Below are positions 1-5,203 of a DNA stretch of 5,203 nucleotides, piece after piece. Positions within the stretch are counted from its first letter, which is position 1, and each line of letters begins with the position of its first letter. This stretch comes from an uncultured Lachnospiraceae bacterium (GTDB taxonomy: Bacteria; Bacillota; Clostridia; Lachnospirales; Lachnospiraceae). Where the stretch lies: assembly GCA_947625995.1 (NCBI GenBank), contig CANQQN010000135.1:1-5203 (forward strand), given 5' to 3'. The translations under genes were made by a program, and so were the position numbers. The notes under the pieces were generated by a model. It was not told the DNA's origin. It worked only from the letters and a program-made list of their open reading frames with translations, and did no database searches.

Positions 1-16
1 CGCCGGTTATCCGGCG
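1..16 (-). terminator. GC-rich hairpin overlapping the deacetylase stop codon; probable terminator stem
   Basis: CGCCGG at 1-6 and CCGGCG at 11-16 form a perfect 6-bp GC stem around a 4-nt loop that contains part of the stop codon (7-9). This is the geometry of an intrinsic terminator placed directly at the gene end. The U-tract that would confirm it lies outside the window, so the call rests on the stem alone. Confidence 0.5.
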
Positions 17-972
17 CCCTTAAAATTGATCACGGAATCTGAAATTGTCTGCTGCAGGGCAGGCTCCTGTGTGGCGCTCACCCCGGCGTCTTTTGACGAA
101 CCATCTGTTTTTGATCCCGTCTGTGAGGGATCCGGCGTCTCGGCGGTGCCTTGTTCCAAGGTTGAACGGATCGGCTCCGTCTTTGACGGCTGCGGCGCCG
201 CGCTCTCGCTTTCCGGCGCTTCTGTGGTCTTTTTTACATGCTGCCGCCCCTCATGGTCCATCTCATAGTTTTCCTTATAGATCAGTTCTGAGATAGGCAC
301 AAGCTCATAGCCTTTGTCCTGCAGTCCGGTGATCAACCCATCCAGCGCATCTTTTGTATAGTCCGCTCCGTTGTGACAGAGAATGATGGATCCGTTGCCC
401 AGATGCTTATGATTTAACACAGTATCCAAAATATCCTGAATCCCTCTGTTCTTCCAATCCAGAGAATCCACATCCCACTGGATCACATGATATCCCAAGC
501 CGTTTGCGGCATCGATCAACGTAGAATTATAATCTCCGTAGGGAGGCCGAAACAGCGTCATATCCTTTCCCGTAAGGGCTTTCACCTTTTCGTGCACCTT
601 CATGATCTCTTCCGTACACTGCGCAGCCGACAGTTCGCTCATATGCTTGTGGTTTTCACTGTGGTTGCCAAGGTCGTGTCCGTCCTCCGCGATGGCCTTC
701 ACATCATCCGGGTATTCTTCCACCCAGCCGCCTGTCATAAAGAACGTCACATGCACCTGATGCTTTTTCAGGATCTTTAAAATTTCCTGTGTATCTTCAT
801 TCCCCCATGCGGCGTCAAAAGAGAGGGCCACCCGGGGCTTTTCTGTATCAACGCAATAGATCGGCAGTTTTTTCGCGGCCGTGGCATTCACGAACAGCGC
901 CGTGGGTACGCCGATGGCCGTCGCCACCAAAAACAGGCACGCGAGTGTCAACAACGTCCATTTTGCTCTCAT
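7..972 (-). CDS. NodB/CE4-type polysaccharide deacetylase, membrane-anchored or secreted, with Ser/Pro-rich tail
   Basis: The product (321 aa) is predicted to remove N- or O-acetyl groups from a cell-envelope polysaccharide such as peptidoglycan, outside the membrane. An N-terminal hydrophobic stretch (about residues 6-29, after a basic MRAK start) is a signal peptide or anchor. The CE4 domain covers about residues 46-235. Visible motifs are SFDAAWG (51-57, catalytic-base Asp53), H104-x3-H108, RPPYG (142-146), D169-x2-D172-W173 and L198-x-H200. The SFDxxWG form of motif 1 resembles the sporulation-linked PdaB/YlxY group, in which the second Asp of the usual TFDD is absent; here it is Ala54. 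Residues about 246-310 form a Ser/Thr/Pro/Glu-rich, probably disordered tail. An ATG at 990 would add six residues (MQRRYC), but GGAGGT lies 5 nt before the ATG at 972, so 972 is chosen. Catalytic class is well supported; substrate and any sporulation role are inference. Confidence 0.9.
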   Translation of the reverse strand: MRAKWTLLTLACLFLVATAIGVPTALFVNATAAKKLPIYCVDTEKPRVALSFDAAWGNEDTQEILKILKKHQVHVTFFMTGGWVEEYPDDVKAIAEDGHDLGNHSENHKHMSELSAAQCTEEIMKVHEKVKALTGKDMTLFRPPYGDYNSTLIDAANGLGYHVIQWDVDSLDWKNRGIQDILDTVLNHKHLGNGSIILCHNGADYTKDALDGLITGLQDKGYELVPISELIYKENYEMDHEGRQHVKKTTEAPESESAAPQPSKTEPIRSTLEQGTAETPDPSQTGSKTDGSSKDAGVSATQEPALQQTISDSVINFKGAG

Positions 973-977
973 ACAGT

Positions 978-1014
978 ACCTCCGCTGCATCTTGCTTCAT
1001 TTTATGCGGGAGGT
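978..1014 (-). promoter_or_regulatory. Candidate RBS-sequestering hairpin before the deacetylase gene
   Basis: On the minus strand, ACCTCC (1014-1009) is the exact complement of the Shine-Dalgarno GGAGGT (983-978) that serves the ATG at 972. The stem can extend by GC pairs past one bulged C (1008), or by GCAT (1007-1004) with ATGC (990-987), leaving a 13-nt loop. There is no U-tract after it, so it is not a terminator. If it forms, ribosome access to the deacetylase gene would depend on melting or on translation arriving from htpG. The pairing is seen in the sequence; the function is inference. Confidence 0.4.
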
Positions 1015-1028
1015 GTTGTCTAATAGAC

Positions 1029-3143
1029 TTATTTTGCCAAAAGCATCATGATCTCGTTGCTTCGGCTGATAAACTCGCTCATGGCTTCCGCCGGCAGGGG
1101 CTTGTTGCTGATCATGGCAAGATCATATAGTTGTTTGCACATCATGGGCACATGCTCTGAAGTATTGTGCTCAAAAATATATTTTACAAGCGGATGATTT
1201 GCATTTAATACCAGCGTCTCCTTATCGGGGAACATATCGGAATTCATGCCGTACATATTGTACATCTTCATCATTTCCTGCATACGGCGGGACTCCTCCG
1301 AAAGCGTGATCATAGAAGAGATCTTCTCATTCTTCAGCGCCTCTACCTTCACATCCAGATCCGCCTTTCCAAGTACGTCCCGGAACAGCTTCGTCAGGTT
1401 CTCCGCTTTCTCCTTCAGAGAATCCGCGTCTGTTTCCTCCTTGAAGGATTCTGTCAGATCCGCGTCTATGCGCTGGAATCGAACGCCTTCGTTTTTCTGC
1501 TCCAGTTGGGAAATAAAGGCAGCATCGATATTGTGGGTGAGCAGTACCGCGTCCATGCCCTGATCCTTAAACATCTGCATGTACTGTGACTGCTGTACGG
1601 GATCCGTCACATAATAAATGATCTTTTTCTCCGGCTCCTTCTTTTCATCGGATGATCCGTCATTTTCCCCTGTCTTTTCTGTGTCCACGGCTGCATCCTC
1701 ATTTTTTTCCGCGGACGCATCCTTTTCATCAGAGACCTCCTTCCCGTCACCGGAAGTACCATCCTGCGGCTTCAGGCATTCGGGCAATGTCAGATATCGG
1801 TCCTCCAGATTCTTGAACAGGATATAATCGTTCATCCTCTCCTCAAACTTATCGTCCTTCAGACAGCCGAACTTGATAAAGGGTGAAATATCGTCCCAGT
1901 ATTTTTCATAATTTTCCTTGTCCGTCTTGCACATACCGGAAAGCTTGTCCGCCACCTTCTTGGTGATATAATCGGAGATCTTCTTTACAAAGCCGTCGTT
2001 TTGCAGCGCGCTCCTTGATACGTTCAGGGGCAGGTCCGGGCAATCGATGACGCCCTTTAACAGCATCAGAAATTCCGGAATGACCTCTTTGATATTATCC
2101 GCAATGAACACTTGATTGTTGTAGAGCTTGATGGTGCCTTCAATGCTGTCATATTCCGTATTGATCTTAGGGAAATACAAGATTCCCTTCAGATTGAAAG
2201 GATAGTCCATATTCAGATGGATCCAGAAAAGAGGCTCCTTGAAGTCCATGAACACCTTTCTGTAAAATTCCTTGTACTCTTCCTCAGTACAATCGTTGGG
2301 ATGCTTTGTCCAAAGAGGATGCACATCGTTGATGGGCACGGGCCGCTTTACGATCTTTAACTTTTCTTTGGCAGGAGATACTTCCACGACCTCCTTTTCC
2401 CCGTTTTCGTTTTCCTTCTCCTCAGTCTTCGCTTCTTCCACGATGGTCTCCACCACTGTGTCGGTATCCAGCTTATCCTCAGGATCGATGGTCTCATACT
2501 CCGGCTCCGCGTTTTCCTTGCTCAGGTAGATCTCTGTAGGCATAAAGGAACAGTATTTTTCCAGTATTTCGCGCATCCGGTATTCATTGCAGTACTGTGT
2601 GCACTCCTCGCTTACGTGAAGGGTAACTGTGGTGCCCACCGTGTCCTTTGTGCCCTCGGTCATAGAATATTCCGTGCCGCCGTCGCACTCCCAATGTACA
2701 GGGGCCGCGCCTTCCTGATAGGAAAGCGTATCGATATGCACCTCATCCGCAACCATAAATGCAGAATAAAAGCCAAGACCGAAGTGGCCGATGATCTGGT
2801 CTTCATTGGTCTTGTCCTTGTATTTTTCCAGAAAATCAGTTGCCCCGGAAAACGCGATCTGGGTAATGTATTCTTCTACCTCGTCAGCCGTCATACCGAT
2901 GCCGTTATCGGTAAATTTCAGCGTCTTTTCCTCCGGATTGACCGTTACCTGTACTTTGAATTTGTGATCCTCAGGCAGGGGATACTCCCCCATGACCTCC
3001 AGTTTCTTCAGCTTGGTAATGGCGTCGCAGCCGTTTGAGATCAGTTCTCTCACAAAAATATCCTGATCACTGTACAGCCATTTCTTGATAATAGGGAAAA
3101 TATTTTCGCTGTTAATGGATAAGCTTCCATGTTTTTCAGCCAT
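1029..3143 (-). CDS. htpG: HtpG, bacterial Hsp90 molecular chaperone
   Basis: This is the cytosolic ATP-dependent Hsp90 chaperone, a GHKL-fold ATPase acting as a homodimer on stress-damaged or maturing clients. The N-domain shows RELISNGCDA (32-41; ATP-site Glu33 and Asn37), DNGIGM (79-84) and GHFGLGFYSAF (119-129). The middle domain has LPLNVSRSALQ (371-381) with the ATP-contacting Arg377. The C-terminal dimerisation region includes LVLNANHPLV (644-653). At 704 aa it is longer than the ~625 aa of E. coli or B. subtilis HtpG. The excess lies in a charged linker (about 222-262) and a second acidic insertion (459-507) just before the IIYYVTD strand. The ATG at 3143 is chosen because AAAGGAG (3158-3152) lies 8 nt before it. 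An in-frame TTG at 3206 would add 21 residues but is itself the -35 box. The canonical NASDA is NGCDA here; the key Glu and Asn are intact. Confidence 0.98.
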   Translation of the reverse strand: MAEKHGSLSINSENIFPIIKKWLYSDQDIFVRELISNGCDAITKLKKLEVMGEYPLPEDHKFKVQVTVNPEEKTLKFTDNGIGMTADEVEEYITQIAFSGATDFLEKYKDKTNEDQIIGHFGLGFYSAFMVADEVHIDTLSYQEGAAPVHWECDGGTEYSMTEGTKDTVGTTVTLHVSEECTQYCNEYRMREILEKYCSFMPTEIYLSKENAEPEYETIDPEDKLDTDTVVETIVEEAKTEEKENENGEKEVVEVSPAKEKLKIVKRPVPINDVHPLWTKHPNDCTEEEYKEFYRKVFMDFKEPLFWIHLNMDYPFNLKGILYFPKINTEYDSIEGTIKLYNNQVFIADNIKEVIPEFLMLLKGVIDCPDLPLNVSRSALQNDGFVKKISDYITKKVADKLSGMCKTDKENYEKYWDDISPFIKFGCLKDDKFEERMNDYILFKNLEDRYLTLPECLKPQDGTSGDGKEVSDEKDASAEKNEDAAVDTEKTGENDGSSDEKKEPEKKIIYYVTDPVQQSQYMQMFKDQGMDAVLLTHNIDAAFISQLEQKNEGVRFQRIDADLTESFKEETDADSLKEKAENLTKLFRDVLGKADLDVKVEALKNEKISSMITLSEESRRMQEMMKMYNMYGMNSDMFPDKETLVLNANHPLVKYIFEHNTSEHVPMMCKQLYDLAMISNKPLPAEAMSEFISRSNEIMMLLAK

Positions 3144-3151
3144 ATAAAACA

Positions 3152-3206
3152 CTCCTTTGTTGATCTTGTTTTTCTCTATCTTAATACCTACTTTTTTAAA
3201 AGTCAA
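3152..3206 (-). promoter_or_regulatory. Sigma-A-type promoter and ribosome binding site of htpG
   Basis: Reading on the minus strand, TTGACT (3206-3201) matches the -35 consensus at 5 of 6 positions. A 17-nt spacer leads to TAAGAT (3183-3178), which matches -10 at 4 of 6. Transcription would start near 3171, giving a short leader of about 28 nt that holds the Shine-Dalgarno AAAGGAG (3158-3152). The AT-rich stretch before the -35 could aid polymerase binding. The promoter lies between the CIRCE operator and the gene. Confidence 0.75.
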
Positions 3207-3213
3207 GAAAAAA

Positions 3214-3240
3214 TTAGCACTCTTTTAAATTGAGTGCTAA
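3214..3240 (-). promoter_or_regulatory. CIRCE element, HrcA repressor binding site
   Basis: TTAGCACTC (3214-3222), nine bases, then GAGTGCTAA (3232-3240) is an exact match to the CIRCE consensus TTAGCACTC-N9-GAGTGCTAA. HrcA binds this inverted repeat to repress class I heat-shock genes such as groESL and dnaK, and releases it when GroEL is titrated by misfolded protein. Here it stands 7 nt upstream of the htpG -35 box. A weak alternative promoter, TTGATG (3251-3246) with TTTAAA after 16 nt, would overlap it. The site identity is near certain; the mode of repression at this position is inference. Confidence 0.97.
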
Positions 3241-3288
3241 TAATTCATCAAATATTCACAAATTTTTCTGTTTTTGTGTCATAAGGCA

Positions 3289-4089
3289 TCACTTTTCATA
3301 CTGCGCCAGCAATTTTTTCATTTCTTTTAATACGCCGTCATTCACGTTGGTATCTGCAATATGTTCTGCAGCTGCCTTCACTTCTTCTCTTGCATTGCCA
3401 ATGGCATAGCTGTCGCCTGCCGCCGCGAGCATACCCAGATCGTTGCAATTGTCTCCGAACGCCATGGTCTCGTCTCTATGAATATGCAGCATCCTCTGGA
3501 GCATTCTGAGCGCAATGCCCTTATCTGCACGATAATCCATAAAATCAATCCACACATCGCCGGCAACCACAGATTTGAACGTGTCTTTCCACCGTGCGAT
3601 GACCTGATCTGCAATATCCTCTACGCCGCTACGCTTGTAAATGGAGACCTTGTTGATCTTGATATCTTCCGCCAGCACATCGTCCACAAATTTCAGATCA
3701 TTGCGGTAGCCGTTTACAAGCCAGTCAATAAACTGCGCATCCTTCGTTTCCACATACATATACTCAAAAGCGGCAATGGTCAGTTCGCATCCGGGAAGGG
3801 CGCGGATCTCCCGCACAAGAGCCTCCACCTTTTCCCTGTTCATGATCACCTGCTGCAGAGGCTCATCTCTGTACACCACATAAGAACCGTTCTCCGCCAC
3901 AAAGATCGTGTCGTCCTTTACCGGTTCAAAAAGCTTTCGGATGCTGGAATACTGCCGCCCGCTGGCCGCCGCGAACCGCACGCCTTTTGCTTTCAGCCTT
4001 TTGATCACGTCATAGATCTCCGGATTTAACTCATTGGTTCCTTCTACCAGAAGCGTTCCGTCAATGTCGGTTGCGATCAATTTGATCAT
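3289..4089 (-). CDS. Cof-type HAD-superfamily (class IIB) hydrolase
   Basis: A 266-aa cytosolic Mg-dependent phosphatase of the Cof/YidA type, of normal family length. All four HAD motifs are present: DIDGTL (8-13; nucleophile Asp8, general acid Asp10), ASGR (42-45; Ser43), Lys190, and GDNCNDLGM (212-220; metal-binding Asp213 and Asp217). The C2-type cap that sets substrate choice spans about residues 85-185. Known members act on sugar phosphates, FMN or pyridoxal phosphate; the substrate cannot be told here. The start ATG at 4089 is served by AAGGGAG (4106-4100), 10 nt upstream. It follows maf by 24 nt, so the two are probably co-transcribed. No convincing terminator separates its stop from the CIRCE element 48 nt further on, so read-through into htpG is possible. 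Confidence 0.95.
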   Translation of the reverse strand: MIKLIATDIDGTLLVEGTNELNPEIYDVIKRLKAKGVRFAAASGRQYSSIRKLFEPVKDDTIFVAENGSYVVYRDEPLQQVIMNREKVEALVREIRALPGCELTIAAFEYMYVETKDAQFIDWLVNGYRNDLKFVDDVLAEDIKINKVSIYKRSGVEDIADQVIARWKDTFKSVVAGDVWIDFMDYRADKGIALRMLQRMLHIHRDETMAFGDNCNDLGMLAAAGDSYAIGNAREEVKAAAEHIADTNVNDGVLKEMKKLLAQYEK

Positions 4090-4113
4090 GCTCTGTTTTC
4101 TCCCTTCTGTTGT

Positions 4114-4692
4114 TCACCTGAGGGCTATCCCCTGATTTTTGCATTCCTGATACAATCTGGCAATGGGCAGTCCCACCACATTATTGTAATCGCCATGGAT
4201 TTCTTTGATAAACGCCGCGCAGGATCCCTGTATTCCGTACGCGCCCGCCTTGTCCATGGGTTCCCCGGAAGCCACATAATCCCGTATCTCCCTTTCTGAC
4301 ATGGGAAACATGGTTACTTTTGTCTGTTCATAAAATGTGATCTTTTTTTCAGGCACTCCCTTTGACATCACGCAAACCCCGGTATATACAGAATGGGTGT
4401 TTCCCTGCAGCAGACGCAGCATCCTGAAAGCGTCCTCCTCGTTTTCAGGTTTTCCAAGGATCTGACGATCCATAGCCACGATAGTATCCGCGCCAATGAC
4501 CACCGCCGGCTCCTTTACCCGGTCAAAGATTTCCGAAGCCTTCTGGCAAGCCAACTCCCTTACCACCTCATCGGGGGCAACGGCGGTGATCGTTTCTTCT
4601 CCCTTGGCCGGCTGAATTTCAAATACGATTCCTATCTGTTCCAGCAATTCTTTTCTTCTTGGCGAAGCAGACGCAAGTATGATCCTTGACAT
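4114..4692 (-). CDS. maf: Maf family nucleoside triphosphate pyrophosphatase (YhdE-like)
   Basis: A 192-aa cytosolic enzyme that hydrolyses nucleoside triphosphates to the monophosphate and pyrophosphate. Family members of the YhdE/BSU Maf type prefer dTTP, UTP and modified pyrimidine nucleotides, suggesting house-cleaning and a link to division arrest. Visible signatures are ASASPRRKELL (7-17), GADTIV (67-72, with catalytic Asp69), LGKP (79-82), DKAGAYGIQG (147-156) and GDYNNVVGLP (167-176). Length is typical. The start ATG at 4692 has GGAGG (4704-4700) with 7-nt spacing. It sits downstream of a strong terminator and probably begins a new transcript with the HAD phosphatase gene, but I found no convincing -35/-10 pair in the gap, so its promoter is unresolved. 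The exact subfamily assignment is inference from motif form. Confidence 0.96.
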   Translation of the reverse strand: MSRIILASASPRRKELLEQIGIVFEIQPAKGEETITAVAPDEVVRELACQKASEIFDRVKEPAVVIGADTIVAMDRQILGKPENEEDAFRMLRLLQGNTHSVYTGVCVMSKGVPEKKITFYEQTKVTMFPMSEREIRDYVASGEPMDKAGAYGIQGSCAAFIKEIHGDYNNVVGLPIARLYQECKNQGIALR

Positions 4693-4766
4693 TCCTTATC
4701 CTCCATTACAAAACAAATCTAAAAACGCAAAGGCAGTTTTCGCGTACACATAGAATAACACAGCGC

Positions 4767-4813
4767 AAAAAGAAAAACAAGGGCTGCCGCACAACCGCGA
4801 CAGTCCTTGTTTT
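4767..4813 (-). terminator. Intrinsic terminator of the dockerin-protein gene
   Basis: On the minus strand a long stem (4810-4797 paired with 4790-4777) closes a 6-nt loop. It has 14 positions with one A-C mismatch and one G-U pair, and can extend by A-T pairs at its base (4811-4813 with 4774-4776). It is followed by TTTTTCTTTTT (4777-4767). It begins 34 nt after the stop at 4847. This is a textbook rho-independent terminator and separates the dockerin gene from maf. Confidence 0.9.
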
Positions 4814-4824
4814 CACTCTGAACC

Positions 4825-4840
4825 ATATAGCTTGCTATAT
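4825..4840. repeat. Short perfect inverted repeat after the dockerin stop codon
   Basis: ATATAGC (4825-4831) and GCTATAT (4834-4840) are perfect complements separated by two bases, 6 nt beyond the stop at 4847. As RNA it could only form a small AU-rich hairpin. It may be a minor 3'-end structure beside the main terminator or chance. Confidence 0.35.
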
Positions 4841-4846
4841 TTTTCG

Positions 4847-5203
4847 TTACTTTTTCTCTTCTACAGGGAAAACCTCTATCACCTTCACGATCTTCTTCAG
4901 GATACACAAAGCATCATCCGCTGTGATCTCTTTGTTTCCGTCCACATCCGCTGTTTTTTCCTCTTCCGGCATCAGTGTTTTCAGCTTCACAATATGCTTC
5001 AATACTGCCAGTGCATCATCGGAAGTGATCTTCCCGTTGCCATCTACATCCCCATACATCACAGGTTCCTCAGAGGGAGCCGTGCTAGGTTCTGTGCTGG
5101 GCTCCGTACTAGGTTCCGTGCTGGGCGCTGTACTAGGTGCTGTGCTGGGCTCTGTACTAGGTGCTGTACTGGGCTCTGTGCTGGGTTCTGTACTGGGTGC
5201 CGT
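4847..5203 (-). CDS. C-terminal part of a secreted dockerin-containing protein (5' end outside window)
   Basis: The reading frame is open to the right edge, giving 118 visible C-terminal residues. Residues 1-44 are a low-complexity linker of T-E/A-P-S units, typical of the flexible spacers in extracellular multidomain proteins. A dockerin follows, with two EF-hand-like calcium loops. Loop 1 (52-63, DVDGNGKITSDD) and loop 2 (86-97, DVDGNKEITADD) each place Asp, Asp, Asn, Thr and Asp at ligand positions 1, 3, 5, 9 and 12. Each loop leads into a helix with matching pattern (ALAVLKHIVKL and ALCILKKIVKV). Dockerins bind cohesin modules on scaffoldins or cell-surface partners, so the missing N-terminal part is probably an extracellular enzyme or adhesin. 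A GTG-ATG pair at 5062-5057 could mimic a start, but the linker upstream is in frame and no ribosome binding site precedes it. The dockerin call is strong; the parent protein's function is unknown. Confidence 0.9.
   Translation of the reverse strand, partial: TAPSTEPSTEPSTAPSTEPSTAPSTAPSTEPSTEPSTEPSTAPSEEPVMYGDVDGNGKITSDDALAVLKHIVKLKTLMPEEEKTADVDGNKEITADDALCILKKIVKVIEVFPVEEKK
5072..5203 (-). repeat. 12-bp tandem repeat encoding a (T-E/A-P-S)n linker
   Basis: Eleven consecutive 12-nt units are visible and the array continues past the window edge. Each encodes Thr, then Glu or Ala, then Pro-Ser. Units differ mostly at third codon positions (ACA/ACG, CCC/CCT, AGT/AGC) and at the GAA/GAG versus GCA/GCG codon. 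The repeat ends where EEPV leads into the dockerin. Such arrays can change length by slippage. Confidence 0.95.

Noticed and set aside
999..1022. Possible promoter for the deacetylase (TAGACA at 1022-1017, TAAAAT at 1004-999)
   Set aside because: Each box resembles consensus, but the spacer is only 12 nt, too short for a sigma-A promoter.
2616..3038. Plus-strand open frame of 140 codons, with others antisense to htpG
   Set aside because: Shadow of the strongly conserved htpG coding sequence; Cys/Arg/His-rich translation without family features.
3257..3278. CACAAA/TTTGTG inverted repeat after the HAD gene as a terminator
   Set aside because: Six AT-rich base pairs with a ten-base A-rich loop and no U-tract; unlikely to terminate.
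3361..4029. Long plus-strand open frame of 222 codons
   Set aside because: It lies wholly antisense to the HAD phosphatase gene, which has all family motifs, and its translation shows no recognisable domain.
4693..4766. Promoter for maf in the gap after the terminator
   Set aside because: TGTAAT (4710-4705) looks like a -10 box, but it lies directly before the Shine-Dalgarno and has no matching -35; other hexamers were no better.
4719..4907. Minus-strand open frame of 62 codons between the dockerin gene and maf
   Set aside because: It overlaps the end of the dockerin domain in another frame and runs through the terminator hairpin; no supporting ribosome binding site or domain.
5072..5203. 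CRISPR array or noncoding satellite at the right edge
   Set aside because: The 12-bp period has no spacers and is in frame with the dockerin, so it is a coding linker.

Overview
The window carries five protein genes, all on the minus strand, so transcription runs from the right edge to the left. The set suggests a member of the Clostridia, probably a gut Lachnospiraceae or Ruminococcaceae relative. The reasons are strong GGAGG-type ribosome binding sites, a perfect HrcA operator (CIRCE), a dockerin module, a sporulation-type polysaccharide deacetylase and roughly balanced base composition. This placement is an inference from gene content, not a sequence match.

Right to left: (1) 5203-4847 is the C-terminal end of a secreted protein that enters from outside the window. 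It has a (T-E/A-P-S)n linker of at least 11 units followed by a two-segment dockerin, and a strong intrinsic terminator follows it. (2) 4692-4114 is a Maf nucleotide pyrophosphatase, followed 24 nt later by (3) a Cof-type HAD phosphatase (4089-3289). These two look like a small housekeeping operon. (4) A perfect CIRCE element (3214-3240) and a good sigma-A promoter precede htpG (3143-1029), the Hsp90 chaperone. Its 704 residues exceed the usual ~625 because of two highly charged insertions. (5) Only 56 nt after htpG comes a membrane-anchored or secreted NodB/CE4 deacetylase (972-7). No separate promoter was recognised for it, and it ends in a GC-rich hairpin that contains its stop codon.

The most informative points are regulatory. 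HtpG appears to be under HrcA/CIRCE control, with the operator lying upstream of the -35 box rather than over the transcript start. The deacetylase is probably co-transcribed with htpG, and its Shine-Dalgarno sequence can pair with an ACCTCC sequence in the htpG-deacetylase gap, giving a candidate RBS-occluding hairpin inside a heat-shock transcript. I saw no mobile element, CRISPR array, tRNA or rRNA, and no clear new multi-gene system. All intergenic gaps are under 160 nt and are described below.
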